In this document: one piece after another, positions 28,174 through 37,841 of the stretch
Layout of the letters: each line of letters starts with the position of its first letter
How positions within the stretch are numbered: position 1 is the first letter of the stretch
Assembly: GCA_903858115.1 (NCBI GenBank)
Contig: CAIOHR010000007.1
Coordinates: forward strand, 1-64,000
Direction: 5' to 3'
Length of the DNA: 64,000 nucleotides
DNA from: an uncultured Pirellula sp.
GTDB lineage: Bacteria; Planctomycetota; Planctomycetia; Pirellulales; Pirellulaceae
Translations under genes and position numbers: made by a program
The notes under the pieces: generated by a model
The model's database searches: none
Told to the model about the DNA's origin: nothing
The model's input: only the letters and a program-made list of their open reading frames with translations

Positions 28174-29638
28174 CCGTAAGCTTGGCTAGGGCTTGTCGTA
28201 ATTCTCGCACCTTAAGGGGCATCGGTAGCAAAACGTGAATGGGGCTCGTGTTGGCTCCACGGATGATATGTTGCTGTTTTGGATCGACGAGCATAACGGC
28301 GGGGATCGTCTTTGTGTGATCTTGCTCCGCGAATCTATTGAATGCGTCGAGCGCAAGATTACCTAAATCCGGTGCGCAAATCACCAAACAATCTGCAGGG
28401 CTCGATTCGTCTGGAGAAAACTTGCTCAATGCTCTTTCCGGGTCGCCAAAAATCAAAACTTTATAGCCGCGTTTTTTCAACTTTTCGCGAAGCACATCCT
28501 GCAATTCCTGCTTGTTCTCAACGACCATTACGGTCTTGCCTTCACCCTCTTTCGCGTCCTCTTCATCTACAGCGATGAAATCATGCCGATTTCCGATCCG
28601 TCTCTCCACACGGTTCGGATTCTCAAGGCTTTTGAGGGCGACCTGAATATCAGCCAACATAGCGTTAGGGGTTTGGTACCGTTTGTCTGGGTCGAACTCG
28701 AGAGCCTTGTTGCAAATCGTATAAATTTGCTCAGGCAAATCTCGACAAACTTCTGAGAGAGACGGAAAATCGTGAAATCGTGTAACGTTCAGCCGTTGAG
28801 ATCGTTCGCGAGTATCCACCAGCGCTTGCTTGCCTGAGATTACGTTATACATCATCACTCCGACGAAATAGATATCGCTTCGAGTGTCTCCTTTACGAAC
28901 GCCTGTCCCACGTTCCAAAGCAGCATAGTCGATCGCGCGCGCGCTTGGACAATCTGCAATTGCTTTGTCAGACGACGTATCCGCCATCGCTGCAAGTCCA
29001 AAGTCAACTAGCTTGCACTTTCCACTGGAATGAACCAACACGTTGGACAACTTCAAGTCACGGTGCGTGATCCCTTTTTGAAACGCAAAGTCCAGCCCTG
29101 AACAAATATCATGAACGACATTCAATCCATCGATGGGACCAAACTGTTTACGGATCTTGAGGATCTCACGGAGTGTTTCCCCTTCGACGAATTCCATGAC
29201 CAAGTAGGGAGCCCGAGGATCATTCTGAATATCGTGTATCGTCACAATGTTTGGATGCTTCAATTGAAGACCCATTCGGCCTTCACGCAGGAATTGTTCA
29301 ACCTCTGCGATCTGACCTCGATGTCTACTGCGCAGGACCTTCACTGCAACGACTCGTCCAGTATCACGATGCACGGCGCGAAACACACGCGCAAACGTAC
29401 CAGCACCGATCATGTAGAGTACTTTGTATGGTCCGTAGAAATATCCAAGACGTTCGCCTGTGAGCATTCGCTCCAGTTGAAAGTTGGTCAATAATCCTTT
29501 GCGTAACAAGACAGACTTTACGTCTTCTAAGCTGACGTTCTCAGTTCGAAACTCCGCCCAGATCTTGTCAACTTCAGATCCCGAAGCGAGGTCCAAATCG
29601 ACGATTCGCTGTGTCAGGGATCGCGGCGTAAAGTCCAT
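28166..29638 (-). CDS. Serine/threonine protein kinase with degenerate receiver-like C-terminus
   Basis: 490 residues. Residues 1-65 are an N-terminal adapter region found in planctomycete kinases (ending L-L-T-N-F-Q-L-E-R-M-L). The kinase domain spans ~70-345: glycine loop 78-85, Lys100, H192-R193-D194 with D-L-K-L-S-N, and D212-F-G. After a linker comes a segment (about 365-490) shaped like a CheY receiver (beta strand V-M-V-V-E-N, then L-V-I-C-A-P-D-L-G and a terminal helix). However, the acidic pair is E-N, the phospho-acceptor position holds Cys/Ala rather than Asp, and the strand-5 Lys is missing. No transmembrane helix is seen. Confidence 0.9.
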   Translation of the reverse strand: MDFTPRSLTQRIVDLDLASGSEVDKIWAEFRTENVSLEDVKSVLLRKGLLTNFQLERMLTGERLGYFYGPYKVLYMIGAGTFARVFRAVHRDTGRVVAVKVLRSRHRGQIAEVEQFLREGRMGLQLKHPNIVTIHDIQNDPRAPYLVMEFVEGETLREILKIRKQFGPIDGLNVVHDICSGLDFAFQKGITHRDLKLSNVLVHSSGKCKLVDFGLAAMADTSSDKAIADCPSARAIDYAALERGTGVRKGDTRSDIYFVGVMMYNVISGKQALVDTRERSQRLNVTRFHDFPSLSEVCRDLPEQIYTICNKALEFDPDKRYQTPNAMLADIQVALKSLENPNRVERRIGNRHDFIAVDEEDAKEGEGKTVMVVENKQELQDVLREKLKKRGYKVLIFGDPERALSKFSPDESSPADCLVICAPDLGNLALDAFNRFAEQDHTKTIPAVMLVDPKQQHIIRGANTSPIHVLLPMPLKVRELRQALAKLTAR

Positions 29639-29790
29639 GGATTCGTCTACGAGAGGGAGGATTCAGGTGGAAAAGCTAGTAGGTTCACACTTCTAGCATA
29701 ATTCAAAAAGCGACCGATCGCTATGAAGTTGCACGATAGATCGCTGAGACGACTTCAAAAAAGAATACAAACCTGTACCGGAAACGAAGC

Positions 29791-29833
29791 AAGCGGATTG
29801 CAAAGTGAGTGGCGACTCCTTGGCAATCCGCTT
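29791..29833. terminator. Perfect 11-bp inverted repeat between divergent genes
   Basis: AAGCGGATTGC (29791-29801) pairs perfectly with GCAATCCGCTT (29823-29833), loop 21 bases. It follows the stop of the small minus-strand gene at 29913, so it could end that transcript, or act as an operator for the kinase gene starting at 29638. A second, shorter dyad CATGAGA (29846-29852) / TCTCATG (29871-29877) lies between it and the gene. Confidence 0.4.
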
Positions 29834-29912
29834 TACTTTCAAACACATGAGAATCACGTCGGAGTGTGAGTCTCATGCTAGGGCGATCGGCCAACGCGCC
29901 GACCCAACGATA

Positions 29913-30248
29913 CTATTGATCTTGTCCGTCTTCTGGTGGCAATTCTTCATTGCCATTGGAGTCGCCGAACGTTTCTTCAATTTGCTTTTGGTAGCTATCG
30001 CGTTCACGTCGAGTCGCTTCCAAGTCGAATACTAGGTACTTCATATCCAAACGGAGTTGGCCAATCGAATCCTGCACCAATTGCAAAATTTTGCGTCTAC
30101 GATTGGTGCTTTCCACCACTCTTTGAAATGCTGGCTGAATCGTCAATCGCTGTGCTGGCGGCAACGCTTCGATCACTCGTTGTAGATCCAACAGCTCGCT
30201 GGGGATGTCATTGAGTAAGTTATCCGAGGTTTGAGCTGCTTGACTCAT
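29913..30248 (-). CDS. Small hypothetical helical protein (111 residues)
   Basis: No family recognised. The protein is largely alpha-helical: a first half around L-L-D-L-Q-R-V-I-E-A-L-P-P-A, and a second half with heptad spacing (L-Q-L-V-Q-D-S-I-G-Q-L-R-L-D-M-K-Y-L-V-F-D-L-E-A). It ends in an acidic, unstructured tail rich in Glu, Asp, Gly and Asn. A credible ribosome-binding site (AGGA, 8 bases from ATG 30248) supports translation. It stands alone between the kinase and the divergent large secreted protein. Confidence 0.65.
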   Translation of the reverse strand: MSQAAQTSDNLLNDIPSELLDLQRVIEALPPAQRLTIQPAFQRVVESTNRRRKILQLVQDSIGQLRLDMKYLVFDLEATRRERDSYQKQIEETFGDSNGNEELPPEDGQDQ

Positions 30249-30527
30249 GCGATGATTCCTGATGGATTGCTAGTGACGGCTTTGCCGTGGGGATGGTTAC
30301 CGAAGATATTCCTCAAGAATTGCAGCTTGCATGCCGGTGTCCAATGAGGCTAGATAACATTGTCGCTAAACCCATGCTAGTCAAGGAGTTAGGAAAATCG
30401 AGACAATCCTTACAAATTTCGCAGGCCATCTAGATTGATGCTTTTCTTCAACAGGAACTCACCTGGATTCCATCGCTAAGTCTTGCTACAAGAAAGACTT
30501 AAGGATTATGTACCGGGTGAACTAGGG

Positions 30528-33242
30528 ATGATTCCGTTTCTCCACTTACTCTTCGAGCTTTGTTGCAAAAAGTCAACCATCCGTCCGTCTATTCCATTTG
30601 GGAAAAAGACGACGCTGATATGGCTTTTTGTTTTGTGGACTCTCAGCTCCATCTCGCATGGACAGTTTGTAGAGACGTTTGATAGACCCGGGAACTACTT
30701 TCAGCTTTGGCGACACGATTGCAAAGCAAAAGTCCTTCGACCAGAACGCATAGAACCGGGTGTTGAAACGCTTGAAGTCTATTTTTCTCAAGGGTCTTAT
30801 CTCTATTTCGTTTACCCCCTCGAACCATGTGCGGTTGTCGATGATTTGACAGCGAGTCTTCGCATCCGTTGCGGGCACGAGGGACTCCGGATAGGGTTTC
30901 GAATCGTCTTTCCGCGAAGTGCACATCCTGCCACCAACAATCCTCTTGACTGCGTGGTGTTCGGTACAGCCTCCGAGGGCAAAGGGCAATGGTCCACTTC
31001 ATCGGTTCGAAAGATCAGTAACGATTTTGAGGCGCAAGGACGCGTTTTCCGCGCTCGCTATGGATCCGACATCGACCTCTCCGACCCCTACGTGGATGCT
31101 GTCGTTCTCGATGTTTATCGGATTCCAGGAACCACCAAACTCCAAGTCGACGACCTACTTGTGGAAGGTATGCTTCCACCCAGTACCGGATTCCTCCCCA
31201 GTACCAGCGCATCACCAACATCGGAACCTCGCACGGTTGCCGATCGCCTCCAAGAAATGCAATCCTCGGTCCCTAGGTGGATTCAGTTTCATGGAGAAGG
31301 CTTAGCGCATCTACAGTCTTTGGGGTTTAATGGTGTGGTAGCTCCACGTGCCAATGATGCGTTGTTAATAGAACAAGCGGTATCGACCGGGATGGCTGTG
31401 GTTGCACCTCCTCCCGAGGGTGTCCCTGCGGATTCAATCGCTGCCTCCTATCAACATGTGCAAGCGTGGATGTTGGGCTGGGAATTGAACGAATCGCAAC
31501 TTAGCAATACGCGACAACAAGTGTCCAATCTGGCTCGTTTCCCTAGATCGATGGCAAGGCCGACAATCGGGGAAGCGATGGAGATGTACGGATCCTACAG
31601 TCGGATAACGGACTGGTTAGCTATACCCACACCGCACTCGACGCGTGTACGCTCCTTTGACGAATCAGACACAATCCTCATGTCGGATTCAAGAACTTTA
31701 ACAGGTCGATCGATGCCACTAACGTCCATGGTGACCCAAATGTCGAGCGAGTGGATCGAACAGAAGGCGATGCTTCAACGAACCCTCGGAGGAGATCCTG
31801 TTGGCTTCCCCGATTACGATCTCGTTCAAACACGCTTGAGTGTTTATCGTGCGATGATGCAGGGAACCCGAGGCTGGATCTTTCGTTCTTCTGGACCGTT
31901 GGATCGTGGTGACCCCACCAGCATGGCTAGAGGGCAGGGTTATGCTGCCATCAATAACGAAATCGATCTTTTTTCACCGTGGATTAAGTCGAATCAATCG
32001 CTTTGGAAAACGATTACAACGGATTCTCAAGATCACCGGGCAGCCCTGCTTTCGACCACGAATAGCCAACTTGTCATCATGGTCTCGAATGGGCCGATGG
32101 ATCAGATATGCGCAATCTCGCCAACGACGGAGCGAGTGAAGATTGCTTTACCAACGACAGGGCAGGCTCGCAATGTTTTTCGAGTCACCTATGGACAACT
32201 GGAGCGTCTGGTACCAGATCTACGACCTGATGCTACCTATGTGACGATCGAAAGACCTAGCTTGATCGAGCAGATCGTGACGGTCGTCGATCCAAAACCT
32301 ATTGAGTATCTTCGAGAGCAGTTTGCCCAGCGAGCTCCGATCATTATGGAGTCGAGGATTGATGCTGCCCAACAGTCCCTGCAATTGGCTCAAATGGCAA
32401 CCGCGGCACAGCGACTATCCGATCGGCATGAACATTGGGAGTGGATCCGACAATCGCAGTCATTGTATCGCGACGCGATGCATCAGATGTCACGTTCCGA
32501 CATTACGCGAGCACTGATTTCGGCGGATCGCTCGCTGCTTCTTTCGCAACGCGTACTGCGTCGATCTTGGGAAGAAGCCGTGAAGCAATTTAGCTCGTTT
32601 CAAAGTAGCCCTTTTGTCGCTTCTCCGCTTGCATTACCGCTCCATTGGGATTTGCATCATCGACTCGCAGGTCGGCCATGGCAGAGTCTAGGAGTGCCTG
32701 GCACCTCCGCCACCAACACTTGGGAATCGATGCAACAGGCTGGGTGGTTTGTAGATCAACGGCTTGAGGGTTTGATTGCCACCTTGGTCGATGTTCAGCC
32801 TAACGGAGTCGATGGCCAACCCACTTTGGTTCTAGCCTCTGCCCCAGCAACCCAGCAACCCATTCCGTCAGGGTACGCTGGGGCTGCGATGCGAGTGACG
32901 TCCGGCCCCATCATCGCGCCAGTCGGTTCGCTGGTACACATCAAGGGTCTTGTCAACATTGAGTCTTCTCCTAGCGAAACACAAAGCGGACTGCTCATCA
33001 GCGATTCCTTAGGAGGAGAGTCCCTCGGTCAGCTAATCTCCTCGGCAGATCCATCGAAAGAAACATGGAGACAATTCGGGCTGTCGCGAGTCGTAACCGA
33101 CCCCAACGGATTCCAATTGTTCTTCGAAACGCGAGGTCAAATGGTGGCTCGTATCCAAAAGATTGAAGCGGAAATGATCATTCCCGCAGTTCCTCCCGGG
33201 CTCCCCGTGCGACAACTGGAAGACGGCGAAGTTACTCGCTAA
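30528..33242 (+). CDS. Large secreted protein of unknown function
   Basis: About 904 residues from ATG 30528 (frame open from TTG 30483). The hydrophobic core T-L-I-W-L-F-V-L-W-T-L-S-S-I-S-H-G acts as signal peptide with a likely cut before Q-F-V-E-T-F. The first ~180 mature residues look like a beta-sandwich carbohydrate-binding-type domain (L-E-V-Y-F-S-Q-G-S-Y, I-D-L-S-D-P-Y-V-D-A-V-V-L-D-V). The middle (~230-560) has alternating strand/helix segments reminiscent of a degenerate TIM barrel (F-N-G-V-V-A-P, M-A-V-V-A-P, W-M-L-G-W-E-L-N). The tail is again beta-rich. No catalytic motif was recognised; glycosidase-like function is inference only. Confidence 0.75.
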   Translation: MIPFLHLLFELCCKKSTIRPSIPFGKKTTLIWLFVLWTLSSISHGQFVETFDRPGNYFQLWRHDCKAKVLRPERIEPGVETLEVYFSQGSYLYFVYPLEPCAVVDDLTASLRIRCGHEGLRIGFRIVFPRSAHPATNNPLDCVVFGTASEGKGQWSTSSVRKISNDFEAQGRVFRARYGSDIDLSDPYVDAVVLDVYRIPGTTKLQVDDLLVEGMLPPSTGFLPSTSASPTSEPRTVADRLQEMQSSVPRWIQFHGEGLAHLQSLGFNGVVAPRANDALLIEQAVSTGMAVVAPPPEGVPADSIAASYQHVQAWMLGWELNESQLSNTRQQVSNLARFPRSMARPTIGEAMEMYGSYSRITDWLAIPTPHSTRVRSFDESDTILMSDSRTLTGRSMPLTSMVTQMSSEWIEQKAMLQRTLGGDPVGFPDYDLVQTRLSVYRAMMQGTRGWIFRSSGPLDRGDPTSMARGQGYAAINNEIDLFSPWIKSNQSLWKTITTDSQDHRAALLSTTNSQLVIMVSNGPMDQICAISPTTERVKIALPTTGQARNVFRVTYGQLERLVPDLRPDATYVTIERPSLIEQIVTVVDPKPIEYLREQFAQRAPIIMESRIDAAQQSLQLAQMATAAQRLSDRHEHWEWIRQSQSLYRDAMHQMSRSDITRALISADRSLLLSQRVLRRSWEEAVKQFSSFQSSPFVASPLALPLHWDLHHRLAGRPWQSLGVPGTSATNTWESMQQAGWFVDQRLEGLIATLVDVQPNGVDGQPTLVLASAPATQQPIPSGYAGAAMRVTSGPIIAPVGSLVHIKGLVNIESSPSETQSGLLISDSLGGESLGQLISSADPSKETWRQFGLSRVVTDPNGFQLFFETRGQMVARIQKIEAEMIIPAVPPGLPVRQLEDGEVTR

Positions 33243-33250
33243 TCCGTTCA

Positions 33251-34231
33251 TCAAACGTCCATCACCATAGCGCCATGCCGTAGTGATTGGACCGGATCCT
33301 TCCAAGTGGGAATAAACTCCTGCGCCACAAACCCCTTGTATCCTGTTTTCAAAATCGCATTCAAGATCGGGGGGTAGTTGATCTCCTGTGAGTCATCCAT
33401 TTCACCACGCCCCGGACAACCTGCGGTATGGTAGTGCCCGATCATTGCGTGCTTGTTTTCGATTCTACGAATGACATCGCCATTCATAATTTGCACATGG
33501 TAGATGTCGAATAGAAGTTTGAAATAGGGTGAATCCATTTTCTTCACCAATTCAAAACAACGATCTACATCGTCGCCAAAATAGCCAGGGTGCCCCTTCA
33601 TCGGATGAGAGCTATCTCGCGAGTTGAGATGCTCTAACACCAGCGTAATTTTTTTCGATTCGGCCAATTCAATCACTTGTTTCCAGCAATCAATGCAATT
33701 CCGTTCAGCGATGCCATCGAGCATGTCTTTCACCCGCATCCCTGTGAAAGTGATGACACTCGGTGCGTTGAATTCGACGGCCAATTGAATACCTTTGGTT
33801 AGCTTGGCGATGCACTCGGCATGATTCGATCGATCGGTTGGTCCGTTCGCAAACCCGTGGCTGCCTACCAATGCAATCTTAAGCCCCTTCTGAATCACTT
33901 CCGGATAAAACTTGGAATCGATACCCTCTACAGCTTCAATTCCTATCTTGGCGCAAAGCTCGAACAGCGTTCTCTCTTCCATGGGCTTGTAACACCAACC
34001 CATCACCGACTGACGAATGCGACGGTTTGCAACTTGGAAATCGTCTTTCGACGAAGACATCGGGATTTGGCGAGCGGCGGATGCAACACCAGCCCCGACT
34101 GTCATCCCGGCAGAGACGCCGATGGCCGATAAGCCTGCTGTCCATGTTCGGGCCATGAATGCTCGCCTGTCGCGCGCCGCCAGTTCTGCGAGGGCTTCAA
34201 ATTCGATGATTGGATACATACAGGTCCTCAT
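33251..34231 (-). CDS. Tat-exported TIM-barrel protein, hydroxypyruvate-isomerase family
   Basis: 326 residues with a twin-arginine signal: R-D-R-R-A-F-M near residue 21 followed by a hydrophobic stretch ending A-S-A. The body is a xylose-isomerase-like TIM barrel. Metal/substrate-site features are L-V-L-E-H-L-N-S-R (Glu), L-L-F-D-I-Y-H-V-Q-I, G-H-Y-H-T-A-G-C-P-G-R-G-E (His), and Q-E-F-I-P near the end, the pattern of the Hyi/IolI group. Export of such enzymes is common in planctomycetes; the substrate is unknown. A paralog lies at 46633-47511. Lies 3' of the exporter gene on the same strand. Confidence 0.87.
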   Translation of the reverse strand: MRTCMYPIIEFEALAELAARDRRAFMARTWTAGLSAIGVSAGMTVGAGVASAARQIPMSSSKDDFQVANRRIRQSVMGWCYKPMEERTLFELCAKIGIEAVEGIDSKFYPEVIQKGLKIALVGSHGFANGPTDRSNHAECIAKLTKGIQLAVEFNAPSVITFTGMRVKDMLDGIAERNCIDCWKQVIELAESKKITLVLEHLNSRDSSHPMKGHPGYFGDDVDRCFELVKKMDSPYFKLLFDIYHVQIMNGDVIRRIENKHAMIGHYHTAGCPGRGEMDDSQEINYPPILNAILKTGYKGFVAQEFIPTWKDPVQSLRHGAMVMDV

Positions 34232-34305
34232 GTCTAGATAGGAAACGGCCCTATTCTACTTAACAGTGACCTTCAGAAGAGAGACGAAAGTCACGTCTTG
34301 AAAGT

Positions 34306-34329
34306 AGCTCGGGACCAGCGTCCCGAGCT
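34306..34329. repeat. Perfect 10-bp hairpin (REP-like) in intergenic repeat patch
   Basis: AGCTCGGGAC (34306-34315), four-base loop, GTCCCGAGCT (34320-34329): a perfect stem-loop that could be a terminator or REP element. It belongs to a 246-base gap (34232-34477). The gap also contains a related imperfect hairpin around 34358-34378, a six-bp ACACAG/CTGTGT dyad just after it, and a 17-bp tandem repeat. Confidence 0.6.
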
Positions 34330-34431
34330 GATGGATTTTGCAATGAGTTAGTGACGGCCGGGACTATGGTCCGAGCCTACACAGACTGACGTCGGCTGTG
34401 TCCATGGCATACTAACGATTCGCACTACGGC

Positions 34432-34477
34432 CGACTTTGGCCTACCGTCGACTTTGGCCTACCGTCGACTTTGGCCT
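34432..34477. repeat. 17-bp tandem repeat, 2.7 copies
   Basis: The unit CGACTTTGGCCTACCGT occurs at 34432-34448 and 34449-34465, and its first 12 bases at 34466-34477, ending directly at the stop of the exporter gene. A diverged copy precedes it (ACGG-C-CGACTTTGG at 34428). No protein is encoded here. Confidence 0.85.
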
Positions 34478-37414
34478 TCAGGCAGCGCTTTGGAGTTTCG
34501 AGCCAGACTTGTCTTTCTTGTCTGTCTCCGTTGTTCGTTCGAACCGCTTTCGGAACTGATATCGAAAGATCAACATCATGCGGCCAATTGCTGTATGCCG
34601 AACTTGACGCGGTTCAAAAACCTTCCCAAGAGGACCGGCCAAAATCGCAGGCAACAAGATCAATTCTGCTACAACACCTGCAATCAAGATCGTCAACATC
34701 AGCCAGCCGAATCGCTGCGTCGGCGTAAAAGTGCTCAGAGCGAAAACGGAAAGCCCCAAACCGCTGATGCATGCCGCCTGTAATGTTGGGGTCGCGCATT
34801 TCGCATAGCAGGAGATGATGGCGTTATTGCGATTGCGATAATGATGGACATCCCCCCGGAACCAAGAAAGGAAGTGAATCGTATCGTCCACCGCAACGCC
34901 CAAAGCGATACTTGCTGTCATCATCGACCCGATGTCGATCGGAATGCCGAGCCATCCCATGGTACCAAAGATAACGATCACAGGCACTACGTTCGGGATC
35001 ATGGCGACCAAACCAGCTCGAAAACTCCTTGTGACAAAAATCATCAATGGTGTGATGGTCAAGAACGACCACAAGGTGCTTTCCACCAAACTGGTCAACA
35101 ACGCCCGCTGTGCCTTGTAAACAATCGGAACCACACCCGTATAAACGGAGTTCACCCATTGCTTTGGCGTCTTCGAGTCATCCGACTTTAGATCGATTAC
35201 TCGATCTAAAGTCACGCCCAGTGTTCCAACTTCACCATTGGAAAAGCTGCCTGTCATCACAACGGCATCGACATCGTTGAGCTTCTGCATTTGAACGAGA
35301 GGAATCGAAGATGGAGAAGCCTCGAGTCTAGAAACCTTGACGCGAGATTTCGCCAACAAGTTTACGAGTTCGTCGGACCGTAGTTTGGATTTGGTCGCTT
35401 CCTCTTCAGAAAGCCCACGGATCATCGGATCCCATAGAACGATCTCTTTCCCAACCATCTTGGCTTCACCGGTCCAAGCTGCGACCTGACGCAGTATTCG
35501 AACTCGATCGTGCTGTGCCTGGATGATAGGGAACAATGAATCCTTTAGTTCGGTAACGAATTGTCCGTAATCTACGCCCTGGAATGCAGCAACTCGGAGG
35601 CTAATTCTCCATAATTCGCTCCCCGATTGATCATCCATACGCAGAAAACCAGACTTCATAAACTCCTCTCGATTGCTTTCGAGAGTCTTGTTGTAAGTTC
35701 TTCGCGTCAAATAGGTCTGAGTGCTTGTGCCGCTCGATGGCAAACTGGAGGCGAACGTGGCAGCAGACATGCTACGTCCCACAATCTTGGTACCATCTTC
35801 GCCGAACTTTTGCTTGATCACATCTTGGATGCGGACCACAGTCTCCATCCGCTCCAAGAAACTCAAACGCGTCAAATCATCGTTGATGGCTTCTTCAGTT
35901 TTGGTCGCATCTGCCGATTTTGCTTCGTTGGTTCTGACTTCTGTTTTGGCTATGCTGTCTGGGTCAAACTCGACAACAATCTCCAAAGGAACCAACATGC
36001 CAAGCTTTTCTTCCAGCCAACGATAGTCCTGTAGAATTTTCGCTTGCGAATCGAAGAGCTCCAAAAGATCGATGCTTGTTTTGGTCTTGCCAAGCCCAAA
36101 ACCGATAAAGCCGACCAAGAACACCGTTCCTAACGATACGCCGAAATGGTTCCGGACAATGAAGCTCGCAACCGTCGCCCAAAATCGCTCCCCTTTTGTC
36201 GTCGCGTTTGAAGGAGTCTTCGCTGCCTCGGCTGGCTTTTCATTCGCCCAGCGCTTGGCATAACGGATCACATGCAACGCGGCAGGAAGGATCAAAAACA
36301 GAATAACATTCAGGATCATGACCCCAGTTGCAGAATACAGTCCAAACTTTCGAATGGGAACCAACTCGCTAGCACAAAGCGAAATCAGACCGATGGCAGT
36401 CGTTACGGAGCAAAGAATTGCGGGCTTTAGTGCATGAATCACCGCGCGCTCGGTGGCACCATGCAACCCGCCCTCGCGAACTGCATCCTTGTAATAGTTG
36501 ATAAAGTGGACGGCCCCGGAAATGGCAAGCACATAAACAAGCGATGGCATCGACAAAACAATCGCGTCGACCGTTTCACCGGTTGCCCAAATCATTGCTA
36601 GGGATGCTGCAGCACTAGTAACCGCACAGCTGAATACGATCCATGTCAGAACAATACTTCTCAGCGACCACCAAGCCAGAACCAAGCCCAGAAGTCCGGA
36701 GAATCCAGCAAGCCGGATAAGGGTTTTCTCTCCTTCCTCATCGATGGAAATATTGTCCACCGGAGGACCTCCCAGGTGAAGTTCAGCGTCCTCGATTCCA
36801 GCCTTAGCGATCAACCGTCGCAAAACACCCGGGGGAACGTTCGGTCGAAAAATGCGCATCTGGCCATGACCGAGAATTGGCTTCAGTTTTGCCGTGGTTG
36901 CTGGATCCAGAGATACGATCACACATGTCTGCCGACCGTCCGGACCAATCACCGACCCCTTTAATCTCTCGATGGCTTCTGTGTAAGAAAGTGGATGCTG
37001 CCCTGTGGTGAGTTGGCTGATGAGAGATCTTGCCGAAGTCGCTCCCTTGAAATATTTTTTGGCTTCGACCGAATCCTGGTCTGACGGGTCAGCAACTGAA
37101 GGAGCCACCAATTCCAAGAGCTTCGCAATGCGAGGGTCGTCTCCTGCAGAGCTACCATCCGCAGCATCGCTTAATTGGCAACCATCCCAGCTGATGAGAA
37201 CGAACTGGTCCGAAGGGAAGTTCTTCCGAAACCAAGAAAGCTCATTCGTTTCGGCGTATCCTTTGGGAAGCCAATCCTCGACCTTATTCACATTGCTCTG
37301 AACCGCATTTCCGGCCCCGATAAAAGCGAACGGAATACAACAGAAGCAGGCGATGAGAATTAACCACCCGAATCGATCGTAGAAGGTTTTCTTACCCGAC
37401 TTGCTGTGCCGCAC
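34478..37414 (-). CDS. RND-superfamily exporter (MMPL type)
   Basis: 978 residues with the two-repeat layout of the family. There is an N-terminal helix near residues 17-35, a large extracytoplasmic loop, then six helices (about 215-395), a second loop and six more helices at 750-930. Both helix bundles contain family-like segments, including G-V-A-V-D-D-T-I-H-F-L-S-W in the second bundle (conserved Asp pair for proton relay). No periplasmic adaptor or outer-membrane partner gene is adjacent, which fits the MMPL/hopanoid-like exporters that work alone. Cargo unknown; lipids are the usual inference. Confidence 0.9.
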   Translation of the reverse strand: MRHSKSGKKTFYDRFGWLILIACFCCIPFAFIGAGNAVQSNVNKVEDWLPKGYAETNELSWFRKNFPSDQFVLISWDGCQLSDAADGSSAGDDPRIAKLLELVAPSVADPSDQDSVEAKKYFKGATSARSLISQLTTGQHPLSYTEAIERLKGSVIGPDGRQTCVIVSLDPATTAKLKPILGHGQMRIFRPNVPPGVLRRLIAKAGIEDAELHLGGPPVDNISIDEEGEKTLIRLAGFSGLLGLVLAWWSLRSIVLTWIVFSCAVTSAAASLAMIWATGETVDAIVLSMPSLVYVLAISGAVHFINYYKDAVREGGLHGATERAVIHALKPAILCSVTTAIGLISLCASELVPIRKFGLYSATGVMILNVILFLILPAALHVIRYAKRWANEKPAEAAKTPSNATTKGERFWATVASFIVRNHFGVSLGTVFLVGFIGFGLGKTKTSIDLLELFDSQAKILQDYRWLEEKLGMLVPLEIVVEFDPDSIAKTEVRTNEAKSADATKTEEAINDDLTRLSFLERMETVVRIQDVIKQKFGEDGTKIVGRSMSAATFASSLPSSGTSTQTYLTRRTYNKTLESNREEFMKSGFLRMDDQSGSELWRISLRVAAFQGVDYGQFVTELKDSLFPIIQAQHDRVRILRQVAAWTGEAKMVGKEIVLWDPMIRGLSEEEATKSKLRSDELVNLLAKSRVKVSRLEASPSSIPLVQMQKLNDVDAVVMTGSFSNGEVGTLGVTLDRVIDLKSDDSKTPKQWVNSVYTGVVPIVYKAQRALLTSLVESTLWSFLTITPLMIFVTRSFRAGLVAMIPNVVPVIVIFGTMGWLGIPIDIGSMMTASIALGVAVDDTIHFLSWFRGDVHHYRNRNNAIISCYAKCATPTLQAACISGLGLSVFALSTFTPTQRFGWLMLTILIAGVVAELILLPAILAGPLGKVFEPRQVRHTAIGRMMLIFRYQFRKRFERTTETDKKDKSGSKLQSAA

Positions 37415-37841
37415 TAAAATTCCCCTCTATTGGAATAGGCCAGAAAATACTTGGTCTGGCGTCGCTATCCTCCTGACAGCGTCTGTAGTGTACTAACTTC
37501 TTTGCTCGCCCAAAAGTTCGAAAAGGCTGGCATTACAATATTCCTTCGCAACGTTCACACTAGGAAGTTTGGGTGATGTTTCCGCCCTGCGAAAAATAGC
37601 CAACCCTGCGCGATCGTGTATTGAGTCCTATCGACCTAGCTACCCCGGGGGATTCGCAAGAAATCTATTTCATTTCCTTGTTTTTATCTCGGCCAAGAAT
37701 TGCATGCTGTTTTCACAGCGGAGGATGCGAAAATTCTTTCAAAATCAGAAAAGTCGTTGTTGAGATCACTTCTCAATTGCGCCGAGATTAGCTATAGTTC
37801 AGGTAAGTGGTTGGAAACCTTTTTCACCTAGCGACCTTTCT
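37415..37841. other. 427-base non-coding gap, feo promoter region
   Basis: Between the divergent exporter and feo genes. A perfect inverted repeat TTGAGA (37760-37765), five bases, TCTCAA (37771-37776) lies about 65 bases before the first feo start and is the best operator candidate. The remainder shows no RNA gene or conserved coding frame that I could recognise. Confidence 0.5.
37760..37776. promoter_or_regulatory. Putative operator upstream of the feo operon
   Basis: Palindrome TTGAGA-N5-TCTCAA, 66 bases before the first feoA ATG. It is not a match to the E. coli Fur 19-mer, but position and symmetry suit an iron- or metal-responsive repressor. This is inference. Confidence 0.4.
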
